Source: Syncephalis plumigaleata
Taxonomy: Eukaryota; Zoopagomycota; Zoopagomycetes; Zoopagales; Piptocephalidaceae
Length of the DNA: 64,000 nt
NCBI GenBank assembly: GCA_025201365.1
Contig: JAIXMF010000022.1
Coordinates: forward strand, 248,001 to 312,000
Direction: 5' to 3'
Shown: positions 23,701 to 34,526 of the stretch, piece after piece
Position numbering within the stretch: the stretch's first letter is position 1
Layout: each line of letters opens with the position of its first letter
Made by a program: the position numbers and the translations under genes
The notes under the pieces: model-generated
Database searches by the model: none
Seen by the model: the letters and a program-made list of their open reading frames with translations, nothing else
Told to the model about the DNA's origin: nothing

Positions 23701-24828
23701 TAATAATATGAGCTTCTTTCTTTCTTTCTTTCCTTCCTCTATTTACCTTGTCGACCAAGTAGAATGGCATCTGATGGTATTGCTGGATTATCCGGTCTAA
23801 TATCCTGACCTCCAATATTGTATCGTTTCAGTAGACTCCCGTACGTGGATCAATAACGTAGAGTGTCGAATGTTGAGATGTAGCATACGCCGTTCCATCT
23901 AATGCACCAAATGGAGGAGATGATACCAAATAACGAATAGAATAGGGTAGTTTCTATCAAGTAGATCAATTAGTCTACTAATTATAGTAGATGTCATTCA
24001 TCAAGCTTACCTGTAATCCTCTACCGGCAGCATACACGTAGAGTGCACCATCACCGCAGGTTCTGGAAAGTAGAAGACATCATTCATCGAATCTTTCCTT
24101 TGCTTCTCCCTTCATCCTCTTTGTATGAATACTAGATGTTGATTTATCAGATAATAATGATTCATCTATAGATTCCTGACTACTACTACTATTATCATCA
24201 TTCTGCTTCTTTTGCTTCTCATTAGATGTAGCATGATTAGTGGTGATGCTTTATCGTCTAAAACATCTTCAAGTTGTCCTATAAGCACATCAGTTGATCA
24301 TTCGTAAGCAATGTCAAGTTATAGTAATCCTACCTTCTTCCTCTTGTAATATTCGTGTAGATACTAGATTACCGCCTAGATGTTCTTGCTGCCATAGTAT
24401 CTCTCCCGTTGTTTTGTGTACAGCACTCACTGTGCCATCCACCGTAACCACCAGTAGCATATTGACTTCATGCAATGGAATCGCGGCACGTGGTTGTAAT
24501 CGTCGCTTCTTTGGCATAGCAAACTTTGGTCCAGTATCAGAGTCGTCCTTCTTGGCTACCAGCGCTAATTGTGACGCTCTCGTACTTTCCTGTCCAGCAG
24601 GAATATCATAGCTTATGACTTCCTATAGTATCATATATATGTATATATATATTGAGTTTCTAATGCCATAATTCACCGACTACTTGTTCTATAACTTACC
24701 CGAGAAGCAGAAGTAAGATGAGATAGTGTGCATAAAGCTATGCACACCATTAAACCAATAACCGAGACATAGCGTAGTGACAGTGTCGTCGATACATTCC
24801 CGGAATCGGACGTGGATAATGACCACAT
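20734..24828 (-). CDS. IRE1: IRE1 unfolded-protein-response kinase/endoribonuclease
   Basis: A multi-exon gene starting MWSLSTSDSGNVSTTLSLRY, with a hydrophobic signal-anchor. The ER-lumenal sensor domain follows (VTVDGTVSAVHKTTGEILWQ; DGALYVYAAGRGLQ; DSMIALPNTNTIHDISIEAN). The single TM helix is in WYWWLFIISTGGLVTLSVIY. The kinase domain has VAVKRQ, HRDLKPHN and SDFGLSKRL, all intact. The KEN RNase domain has HPFFWSNEKRLAFLQD, SVRDLLRAIRNK and, across the last intron (TACTAAC branch site), KHHFQDLPETERKLLGSIPD, so the catalytic histidine is kept. The protein senses misfolded proteins and splices HAC1/XBP1-type mRNA. Low-complexity inserts lie in the cytosolic linker, in the kinase domain (about 21580-21700) and in the lumenal part (about 24070-24290, where exon limits are unsure). 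Confidence 0.93.
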
Positions 24829-25326
24829 CACGCTTTAACTAGCTAGCTAGTAGACTAGCAGTCAGTCAGTCAGTCAACAAAACGAATAAACAACTTGTTG
24901 TATAGTCAATAGGTGAATAGGAATAAAGTATGTCAAGACTAGCTTATTTATCGCAATCAAATGATATTTCAGTGTTAGTAGGTTAAGGCATAAAGTGTCA
25001 AGGAAATGAATAAAAAGAAAGTAGATAGATAGATAAAAGAAAGTGGCGGTGTGTGTGAGAGAGAAAGATTACCATTACATGAGGAATAAATATGTGTCGC
25101 AGCATTATTCACATTTCCACATATGGACGGTGTATTTGTAATGAACAATTCGTATATCAAATCTGAAACTGCTCTATAAAACTGATTACAATAGTATAAA
25201 TGGCATTATACATTAAGAATGTTCAAACCAAATATTGAATACATGTTAACAAGTTGAATGTTACTAGGAGATAATCACTTGAATGTATATTACAACTCTT
25301 TTATTTTGATTTGTATATTTATTAGA
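24829..25326. promoter_or_regulatory. Intergenic region: IRE1 promoter and WBP11 3' end
   Basis: AT-rich with a CTAGCTAGCTAG/CAGTCAGTCAG run at 24839-24876 and a GATA repeat near 25022-25036. No gene was seen and no clear TATA box. Confidence 0.35.
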
Positions 25327-27185
25327 TTACATTAATCCTTCCATTTCTTTCATAAAATTGCTATATTCATCCTGTAATCGTGTGGTTGATTGCGCTTTAC
25401 CATTATTACTATTACTACTATTGCTGGTGACTGATTTTGCTACTGGTTGAGTAGATGCAACGGGTGTAGTATTCTCAGTTGGTGTTAATCCAGGTGCCGT
25501 ATTAACACGCATACGCTTTGTAGTCAAACTTGGTTCACCATAATTATCATCCTCTCTATGACGGGTATTACTCGTGGATCCCTCCATTTTACGACGTACT
25601 GCTGTTGGTACTAGCGTTGTTAGTTCTTTTTGTAAATCACGTAATTGTGGTTTAGCAGATATCGTTGCATTTGATGCTGCTACTGCTGCCGATGTTGATG
25701 TTACTTGATGTTGTGGTGGAGGAGGAGGAGGAGGTGATGGTGGTAGACATGGTTGTTGATGTTGTGGAAATAGTTGATATGGTTCCTCTGGATTAAGTGG
25801 ATCCATCATTGGTGGTGCCATACGTGGATTAGGAATACGGTGTGGATGAGGTGGACGATGCATTACATGTGGTGGTGGAGGTGGTGGATGTCCTCCTATA
25901 AATACATATTATTAATACATGTAGTAATCTCATTGATACTAATAGTACTTACTATACATCATATGTGGATGAGGAGGAGGAGGAGGGGATAGTGCATGTT
26001 ATGATAGACTGGTGGCACTATTACAAATATTCATAATATGAATTAAACACAAATATTATACAGATATATATATCATTTACTTACTCATTGCATAGGGCGG
26101 TATTGGTGGTGGATTAATAGGTGGATTCATCATTGTTCTACTTGTCTCTTCTACTTCTGATGGTAATGGTGGTGGTGTACCTTCTGGTAGATCTGGTAAA
26201 TCCTCATCTTCTTCATTATTATCATCTGAATCAATTGGTGCAGGCGGTGATTCTGGAGGCAATTCAGGCATATCATCCAATTCACTGTTACTAGTATCTT
26301 CATCTTCATCTTCATTATCATCTAGTATCCATCATTAATATTGTGTATATTATGCTATCTATTACAATAATATATATATATATATATACCTGTATTATCA
26401 TCAGATGCAACTACTTCATTATCATCATCTAGTATATATCAATGTTAATACTATAAATATGTAGTTATATGCTATGATAACATACCAATCTCTCGATATG
26501 GTTGTCCAGGTGGTGGTACACCATATGGATTAAGCGTTGGATGATAATAAATAGAACGAGTAGGATCTTTTGGAATGGTAGGTGTTGCTGAAGATGAAGT
26601 ATAATTAGCACTGGTATCTCTAGAAAGAATAATGCGATTAGTATTCAATGCGATGTCAATTGTATATCTTAATAGTTACCGTGGACGATTCTGTCGTATT
26701 TCCTATTCAATATCGTGTTGTTAATTCGATTATAATTGTATATTACTTGATGTTACATACTTGTTGTATCTTTGTCGCCTTCTGTAATCGAGATTTAGCT
26801 TGTTCAAATCGTTTACGAGATGCTGCATCCAATCGATCTTCAGCCTCTAAATACTAGGTGTAAATAAACGTTACTACTCAGGGAAGATAGACTTCTTACC
26901 TAACGCCGTGTAATGCTCTACTTGTTCCCGTAATTCTGCTAGATTAGCTGTCTCCAACTTTGATTCTCGTTGTTTACGTCGTTCCTCTTTATTCTACGAT
27001 GGATATTAATAAACATGGAATCACGACAATAATAACAATATAGTAGATACCTTTTTTATTTCTCGCTTATGCATCGCCTTGCCTAAAGTGTTATGATGGC
27101 ATTATAAGTTGTACTGCTCTATTGATACTGCTGATGATAACTTACGATGCGCTTCTACAGGATTGTAATTGCTTTTGCGTCCCAT
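25327..27185 (-). CDS. WBP11: WW domain-binding protein 11-like splicing factor
   Basis: The ATG at 27185 begins MGRKSNYNPVEAHRKAMHKR, then EIKKNKEERRKQRES, the Wbp11 N-terminal signature, and a helical LRKA-type segment (RKRFEQAKSRLQKATK). Downstream are DPTRSIYYHPTLNPYGVPPP and GQPYREI, a DDMPELPPESPPAP / DLPDLPEGTPPPLP acidic-proline region, and several polyproline runs (PPPPPHPH) that would bind WW domains. The C-terminal DLQKELTTLVPTAVRRKM is the second conserved block of the family (the LVPTAVRRK motif). WBP11 activates the PP1 and spliceosome machinery and is a nuclear pre-mRNA splicing factor. Several short exons (8 or more). Conserved ends and variable proline-rich middle match the family. 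Confidence 0.88.
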
Positions 27186-27428
27186 AGTGATAAGATTAAA
27201 CGAAACAGAGGAAATGAGGAAAGACGAACAGTAAAAATGTGAAGGATTCAATTGATTTATTTCAATGAGTGATGATTATAATGATGATGATGATGATGAT
27301 TACAAGGTGTTTCCAGTCAGGTAGCATTGCTAGTCTTTAACTTTTATCATTATTAATTCAATACGTAATTATTAGGTTGTATATTGCTTATAGTTTCATG
27401 CTTGTCGGATTATACTTTCTTATCATTT

Positions 27429-29435
27429 CTAGCATCCTGGACTAACAACGGTGCTTTCTACGGGTTTGCCAGTTGCATCGAACTTTGCTCCACGGCCAAG
27501 ACCACGACTGGCAAAGATTCTCTCCAAGTCGCATTTGAGTTTTCCCTTTGTGTATCCCCTTGCCTCGGCGACAAGAATGGCTTCACGCGCTGCAGCAAAG
27601 GTTGGCTGACACGGTGTCATTTTAACACTATCCATGATCAATTGGAATACAAGCGAGTTGCCTTTCGTCATGTCGGGTATCTCCTTCTTTTCGGTAAAGC
27701 CGAATTTATCCACGTATAGCCAATAGATTTGGAACAATATATTGCCCCAAGTTACGCCAACCTCGTAGCGTTTTAAAGGATCCATAATGTTGACTAGACC
27801 GAATCTCATCGGATTATCCTTTGGATTGGTGGAGTAAGGGTAAGGTCGATCTCCTTTGCCCAAGTATTCGGCAATTTGTACATTGGTGCTTCTGGTGTCT
27901 GTTGCTTTGGCCTTCGCCCACATAGCGAAGAAATCGCTCCAACCTTCCGCGATACCTTTCCCCTCGTTTTTAGAGATACACTGGGCATCATCATCATCTT
28001 GTTCCACGAGTCGTCCCGTTATACCGTGTCCGTATTCGTGTACCAATACATCGTTTACAAGGGCACCATCACGAGCTGGCTTGAATGTATTCCATATTCC
28101 TATCGACATGTACGGTGCCTTACCATCTGGCATATTCCGAAAGAATGCACCATTAAAGCTAAGCGCATCTTGAGCAACAGCGTATACCGCATCATTGCCC
28201 TTGCCCTTGCGTTCCTTGTTGAAGTTGACCTTTTGGAAGTTGCCCGCTTCCTCTGTGAAGCCATACCTAAGCGAAACGTCATGCATCTTATTGAGAGTGT
28301 AGAACATATTTGTGACGGCAGCTTTCCGGTTATCCAAGAGTGACTTGTTAGCATCATACGGATAGTCGAATACGCCGTTTGTGCTCACGGGTTTATTGAT
28401 GTCGCTTTCGTATTCCTCGTACCACTCGGCGACAACGTTGTTACCCTCGGTGGTAATAGTATTTTGACGTGACACCTCGTGCCATCCAGCGGGTGAAGCA
28501 TTCTTATCCTCGGGATCTTTGATGAGTACACGTTTATCCTTGGATGGATCGGTGTCACCGAATTTGAAGACGTTATAGGAAAAGAATGACGTCCTGTCAG
28601 AAATTGACACTAGACGTTGACCATCTGCCGAAACATGCGCATCAAAGTAGTTGCTGCCGTAGTTGACCGAGAATGCCCAAGTGGCCCCAAGATTGCCAGA
28701 TGCCGTTTGCACATATCTTTGTTTAGCGGTAACATCCTCCACCGTACCAGGTATGTTGCGTAGAATATATAGTTTACTGCCATTGACCATTTTACTACCG
28801 GCATTGACGATAGCTGCCACATTGACCGGTTTCTTGATATGATCGGCTAATTTTGCAAATGCAATGGTTGGATTCGTGAACCGTGTAGACGATGGACCTT
28901 GCCATAATTGCAGTTTAGCTGGGTTGGTATTTTTGTAGAAATTGTCTTCAGAAACAACGACCTCTCCTTGATCGTCGACATGCACGGATATCCTAGCATT
29001 GCTCACTTCTACACCTTGAATCACTTGCTTGCAATGAATGTGTGTAATACCCATGCTACTTGATCTAAACGTACGTTTAACGATATATTCACTCTTTACT
29101 TTGAGTTTATCTCTAATGAGCTGATCAACCATTGATATTATATTATCATGCATAGATCGACTTTGAATCCTTCTTTGCATTTGAGGTGGAACGCTAATGG
29201 TCTTATACTCGGGTTCCGGTCCAGGTATAATATTCTCGATGAATATAGGCGGACTCGGTTTTGGTTTATTCCGCTTAGCCGATGGTAGTATCTATAGTGA
29301 TGATGATGATTAGTATTAATGTTAAATAATGCTAGGATTGCTTCGAATTACCTGGCCATCGACTGGCATAGTGACTATCGTGGACGTGCCGATAAGAAGA
29401 GCGGCCAAGACAATAAACGGCGTGTTCGTTAGCAT
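27429..29435 (-). CDS. Fungalysin-type extracellular metalloprotease (peptidase M36)
   Basis: Two exons (29435-29352 and 29291-27429) give about 648 residues. A signal peptide (MLTNTPFIVLAALLIGTSTI) leads an FTP-type propeptide and then the catalytic domain. The HEXXH zinc site is seen in VLVHEYGHGITGRLVE and the third ligand in GIAEGWSDFFAMWAKA; GIWNTFKPARDGALVNDVLV precedes. The C-terminal MTPCQPTFAAAREAIL and DLERIFASRGLG blocks are typical. Fungalysins degrade elastin, keratin and host proteins and are often expanded in pathogens. All active-site residues are present. A TATA box (TATAAATA, minus strand) lies at 29488-29495, close upstream of the ATG. Confidence 0.95.
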
Positions 29436-30102
29436 TGTAAGTGAAAGTGTAATGTATGTCTGACATCAAACGAGCAATTACAGCCCGTATTTATAATGGG
29501 GATGCTACACGGCTGATACCCCTACTTGTCAAAATATTACGATTACACGCATCATGTATAGAGTATAACAACGGTATACAGAGTAGATTTGTAGGAAAGT
29601 GAAACCAATTGACCAAAATATGGGGATTTCGTATAGCATTCTATTCTGTTACAATGTAAGGTGAATTCTACACCAAATATAGTCGAACTAGACACATGCA
29701 TGTGCGATAGGCCTGACTGTATCCGAGCAATTACCAAACCGACCATACATATCATACAAATTTTATTCGTCGACTACACGTGTAAAACAGAATGAAACAA
29801 TTCGACTAGGCAGACAGCCAGGTTGTTATGTCACGAGTACTAATAGTATGGCAAGATGTAACAATGTGTTTAGTGTTACATGAGAGAAGAGGGATATGGG
29901 TTGTAAGTTGGATGTAAATGTGGTGATACTACACGGGTTACCGTTCATTCCACTGGAACAGGTTAACATCAAAAGAAACGACAACTATCATGAATAGATT
30001 GACTATTGTACTAGTCGTCAATAGAATGATGCATTCGTTTAGCTAACTTGAGATTATTGACATGATACTATTTATTAATCAATGACATCTTGCCTACTGC
30101 TT
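29436..30102. promoter_or_regulatory. Fungalysin promoter and 3' region of small secreted gene
   Basis: Contains the minus-strand TATA box at 29488-29495. The remainder is AT-rich with no recognised coding sequence. Confidence 0.45.
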
Positions 30103-30414
30103 TTAAGGCAAACCAAGAATTCGCTTAATCTCTTCGTTAGCCTTCTTGCAGTCTTCAATCTTCTTTTGTAGCTCTTTCATTCGTGCCTCTATTTCTGGTG
30201 TCTTGTTCATCGTGTTCTCCAACGATCTGTATTCGGCCTCTGATTGATGGATGGTAGTTTCATTCTGAAGGTATCCAGCGTAAAGATGAGAACGGTAAAT
30301 TTGGTCATCGCGTGTCTTATCCTCATATTTCTCGATTGGTTTCGCTTCAGCTACGCTCATGCTAGCGATGGCAACCACGGCAAAAGTAATGGCAATGATA
30401 ACTGAAAGCTTCAT
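30103..30414 (-). CDS. Small secreted helical protein, unknown function
   Basis: The most likely start is the ATG at 30414, giving 103 residues beginning MKLSVIIAITFAVVAIASMS, a textbook signal peptide with cleavage near AEA-KP. An upstream in-frame ATG exists at 30543, but the extra residues overlap the likely leader; a TATA-like ATTTAAAT lies at about 30555-30562. The mature part is charged and helical, ending EIEARMKELQKKIEDCKKAN and EEIKRILGLP, a probable coiled coil with one cysteine and one N-glycosylation sequon (NET). No family is recognised. It sits between the fungalysin and an alpha/beta-hydrolase, within a set of secreted genes. Confidence 0.6.
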   Translation of the reverse strand: MKLSVIIAITFAVVAIASMSVAEAKPIEKYEDKTRDDQIYRSHLYAGYLQNETTIHQSEAEYRSLENTMNKTPEIEARMKELQKKIEDCKKANEEIKRILGLP

Positions 30415-31209
30415 CGTGTTATTGTTGTTGTCCTTGATACAAGGCGATACGTAACGATGGCGTACAAGAATAAAATGAGATATTGGGGTGGCGTTGAGAT
30501 AAGCGGTAGTCGGCGTAATGAAGAGACTGGTCAAAACGAGCAAGGAATGCAGGCTATTTAAATCATTACTTAGGTGAGTGCCATTCGTAGCATTATTTCA
30601 TCACATATATTTGTCAATTTGCTAATGATTTGTTATTGAATACAAGACTGCCTTCTTCGAATAATTTGTATTGGTCATGAATGATGATTCGTGGCCATAT
30701 TGTATACCAATTTGAAACAAAACAGGTTTACGCAAATGCTTCTACTAGCTATTTCTTCGATTGTATTTTTGGCAACGAATTAGGCCTTACCTGGCTTGGA
30801 TGACAAGCATTCGAGTTGTCTTTATCCATTAACATGTCAGGTACACTTGATGACGGTATACGTTGTAAGTTCACATGTCAATCAATTCACTGACTAATGT
30901 TGTTTTATTGTAAATTACCAGTATACTCTCTCTCATTTATATTCTCAGCGATTGTATTCCTGTCAATCTATAAGAGCATACTGCAACTGTTATCTTTTGT
31001 ATAGTTATAGTAAACCGGTAGATGCACGTCTATCATCCAGCAAAGGAATCATGATATTGATAAGGCCTTGTTGATATGTCATATATTCGAACTATTGGAT
31101 AACATTACTTTCTATCCAATTCGTCTTTTCGGTTATCGTAACTTTCTACTCCGTTACTACTGCTACTTTTTTTTGCTAAAATGAACAAAACTCTTGTATC
31201 GGAGGGATT
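30415..31209. other. Intergenic region between two divergent genes
   Basis: AT-rich; no coding segment or repeat family recognised. A T-rich tract (TTTTTTTTG) precedes the hydrolase near 31168. Confidence 0.35.
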
Positions 31210-32421
31210 ATGCAAAGTATCCACCACGCGGGGTACAAAGCCATTCGATATAGCATATCAGTTCATGGTAAAGGAACAAGACGAGTCATACTCATTGCAG
31301 GTAGGTGGATATATACGATAATCATACGGATTTGCACTAACAACTACAATTTAGGCAGAGGTGCTAAAGGCGATGGCTGGATGGCTCAAGCGGTATTTCT
31401 AGCTCGATGTGGATTCCAAGTTTGCGTCTTTGATAATCGAGGTATTGGCAAATCAGGTGAGTCAATGGCAAGCTATATATTGTAATAAACAACTACTAAT
31501 AGATGTGGATTACAATAATAGGTAGACCTGATACACCTTTCACGTTAGTAGTAATGATGATGATGATGATGGTAGTAATCTAATAGTAATGCTTGATTAG
31601 AACCTACGATATGGCATTGGATACAATCGAGCTACTAAATCATTTAGGCTGGAAATCAGATATCCACCTAGTTGGTATGAGTATGGGCGGTATGATATCA
31701 CAACATTTGCTATTGCATTATCCGCAATACTTTATTTCATGCTGCCTGACAAGCACCTCTGCTAATATGAAGAAACCAAATGTACGTAGCATCATGCATT
31801 CGTAAGCAGAAAGAACGAATAAGCTAATGTTGAATTGCCGCAGAGCAACACTATTCCCACACAATCAACCAGTCTACCGGAAAGAATCATAGAAGTGTCA
31901 AGTATGTTCCCTGAAGTAAGAAATACCCTTATGTCCATCTACAAATACGTAGAATAACCTTGATATTTGTCTATTTGTACATTAGTCCTGGCTTAAAGCG
32001 CCTAACTCAACAGTTCCATCAAAAACCAATAAGGAAGTGCTCATGAGGTAACTGGTAGTTTACAAATGATTGTTTACGCTATTTACTCACTATAATTACT
32101 AGGTAATCACTGAGAGCCATCATACAGACGAAATAGGTCTTGACATGCAGCGAAAGGCCGTACTGAACCATGTATTGAGTGATGAGGAACTCATTAAAAT
32201 ACGCAATACCAATGTGAAGATACTAGTTTGTACGGGAGATAAGGACAACATATACTTCCATCTAATTCCGAGTATTTGGCTGCTAAACTGAATGCCCCGC
32301 TTAAGATATTCAAAGGCTGTGGCATATAATTTATCTGGAGGAACCACAACAATATAACGAAACGTTGTTTGCTCATTTCAATTCAGTAACTGATGGCAAT
32401 GGACAAGTAACAACACCTTAA
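31210..32421 (+). CDS. Alpha/beta-hydrolase fold protein, frame interrupted near the C-terminus
   Basis: Short exons give an in-phase path: MQSIHHAGYKAIRYSISVHG, GRGAKGDGWMAQAVFLARCG, FDNRGIGKSG, then TYDMALDTIELLNHLGWKSD and the nucleophile elbow VGMSMGGMISQHLLLHYPQY (G-x-S-x-G). Further exons carry TESHHTDEIGLDMQRKAVL and ILVCTGDKDN, the acid-residue strand. Past that, the expected FKGCGH (catalytic histidine) and LEEPQQYNETLFAHF lie in different frames, with two apparent frame disruptions around 32260 and 32330. It resembles the fungal/animal ABHD-type or epoxide-hydrolase-like group; substrate unknown. Whether the breaks are real or assembly errors cannot be decided here; several neighbours show similar ones. 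Confidence 0.65.
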
Positions 32422-32816
32422 TACAATAAATGAATAAATATGTATCCATCAAAGAAGTGTTGTCTCGTCATTTAATTCATGTTTATTAATGCCACTACAC
32501 ATCAATCCAAGTATACTTTATCCGTTTATTAGTTTATTAGCAATGGATAGGTGTATAAAAAGTACGCGTAATACACTTGTATAAATAGGGAAATACACCC
32601 CAAATCTTGCACCCTTTGTTGTACAAGAGCGAACATCGCCACAATTGAATGGCGCGAATAACACCGCCATGCTGATTGCCAACCTTATCTCCGTTTATCC
32701 CATTCCTATATATATCGTAAACGACAATAGCGATATCCGTTGTACTTACTTAGCTACTCGTTCTCACTATTACCTTTCTCACTGGTTAAACTAAGCTTGC
32801 TACTCTTCTTCATATT
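32422..32816. other. Intergenic region upstream of the PLD gene
   Basis: No coding potential recognised; promoter of the PLD-like gene is expected here. A TATA-like TATATATC occurs near 32708. Confidence 0.35.
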
Positions 32817-34239
32817 ATGTCGGCCTTATTGAATATGCTGGCACCACTTATGGCGCCGGGTCAAACCACGCACAAGCTACCCATGAATGAGTTGCTTAAC
32901 GCACCACTCGACGAGTTTCTCGAGAAGACTATGCACAGTGCACCGGGTATCTATGAGGCGGATGGACAGGATCGTCGTCGTCTACTCGAGGCATTCGATG
33001 ACCTTTCCGATAGACGTGAGAAGGCCGCTGTCTTTCAGAAGATATTCCAACATGCTATACAAACGTGTATGGTCGACAGGGATCGTGCCATCATCCAATG
33101 GACGCAAACATTAGTGGAGAGTCTTTTCGGATATGCCATCACTTCAGAGGAGGCAGAGCGTGAACTAGTTCAAGAAAGCGATGATGACGATGACGATGAT
33201 AACAATCGACAATCGCGTGGTATTAGCTTTGCTGCTGCCACTAAACAATATATGCCGAAACATACGGGCAGTAAGAATAATCAAGGTCGTCAACGACCAG
33301 GTCCACGTCGTGGTGGCAATCGAGATGATGACGCGTATGTCCCTAGTGACAATGAAGAAGAAGACAATGATGATTATGGCAATCGACGTAATCAACGTCA
33401 AAACTGTAATAATGAAGTGAACACACACGCTAGTAGTGGTAAAGCACCTCGACGTAATGATAACAGCGATTATCATGGTGGTAACAATAGTAATGATTAT
33501 GATAATCGTAATGAACGTCGTAACAATCGTCAAGATGATAATGATGGTAATCGTCGTCCTCGTCGTCGTAAAGAAGTGATCATAACAGAAGAAGCGCATG
33601 AGGTAGCACGTAAAGCATTGCTCGCCCTAGTTCTTCGGAGGGCTACACTTGTTCCGCTCATTTCTTCCCTTCAGAGGATGGTTATGTGGTATGTGAACAT
33701 CATCAATATTATTGATATCATTAATATCTAATCAAATCATTTATTATGTCTATAGGCATTCCTAGCTACGTTAAATGCGACAAAGAGAAGCATGGATATA
33801 TGTATATTCACTCTGACAGATGATGTTGTCGTGAATGCGATACTGGATGCTAAATCTCGTGGTGTCAAGGTATATAGGTGGAATAGTAATGAAGTGAATC
33901 AACTAACACGCTTATTTACCCATTTAGATTCGTCTCATTAGCGATGACACGCAATCCAAATGTCTAGGTGCCGATCCGTATCGTCTACGTGATGATCACA
34001 ACATTCCAGTAGTGACCGATCATAATATAGCTCATATGCATAATAAATTTGCTATTCTAGATGGTCACGTACTTATCACCGGCTCTTATAACTGGACCAA
34101 GGCTGCCCATTACAATAATAACGAGAACATGATTATCATGAATCATGCACCTACCATTAAGGCGTATGAACAAGAGTTTGAACGTCTATGGCGTCAATTC
34201 AACGACGAGGAACGACGTGGTATGCGACCATCTGAATAA
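32817..34239 (+). CDS. PLD6: PLD6-like single-HKD phospholipase D/endonuclease with a novel N-terminal extension
   Basis: Three or more exons. The C-terminal third is a single-HKD PLD domain: AFLATLNATKRSMDICIFTL, LISDDTQSKCLGADPYRL, then HMHNKFAILDGHVLITGSYN with the H-x-K-x4-D motif, WTKAAHYNNNENMIIMN and EFERLWRQF. This matches mitochondrial cardiolipin hydrolase/PLD6 (Zucchini), which works as a homodimer as a cardiolipin phospholipase or RNase. The N-terminal ~290 residues are unlike PLD6: a helical block (LNAPLDEFLEKTMHSAPGIY) and then an Asp/Asn/Arg-rich disordered stretch. Near 33620 the frame must shift once to reach the conserved SEGYTCSAHFFPSEDGYV block, so the gene carries one apparent lesion or an unrecognised mini-intron. 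Confidence 0.8.
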
Positions 34240-34526
34240 TAATAATAGCCATCACATTATTATACTACAAAGCTCTTCCAATCAGTTAGCATTGTTAGCC
34301 TTTAACTTTATTATTTTCTAATAAACTAGTTGACACCATTAATTAAATGTTAAAGACTAGTAGCACTAGTCGGTTGAAAAACACTATAGTGACTAAATGA
34401 GCTTCGTATGAATTGACGTCATACATCTAGCAAGATGTGTGTGTGTGCAGCACAATATAAAAGCATGTTGTAAAAAGAATTTTTTTCTTTTTTTTGTTAA
34501 CAAACGCTTTCTTTTTTGATCTCCCA

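Noticed and set aside
24070-24300. A disabled IRE1 because of stops in the lumenal part
   Set aside because: The segment is low-complexity and likely contains an intron boundary not resolved by eye; kinase and RNase motifs are intact.
33165-33599. A 144-residue minus-strand frame of Ile/Thr-rich sequence
   Set aside because: It is the complement of the Asp/Asn-rich low-complexity part of the PLD6-like gene; composition, not a gene.
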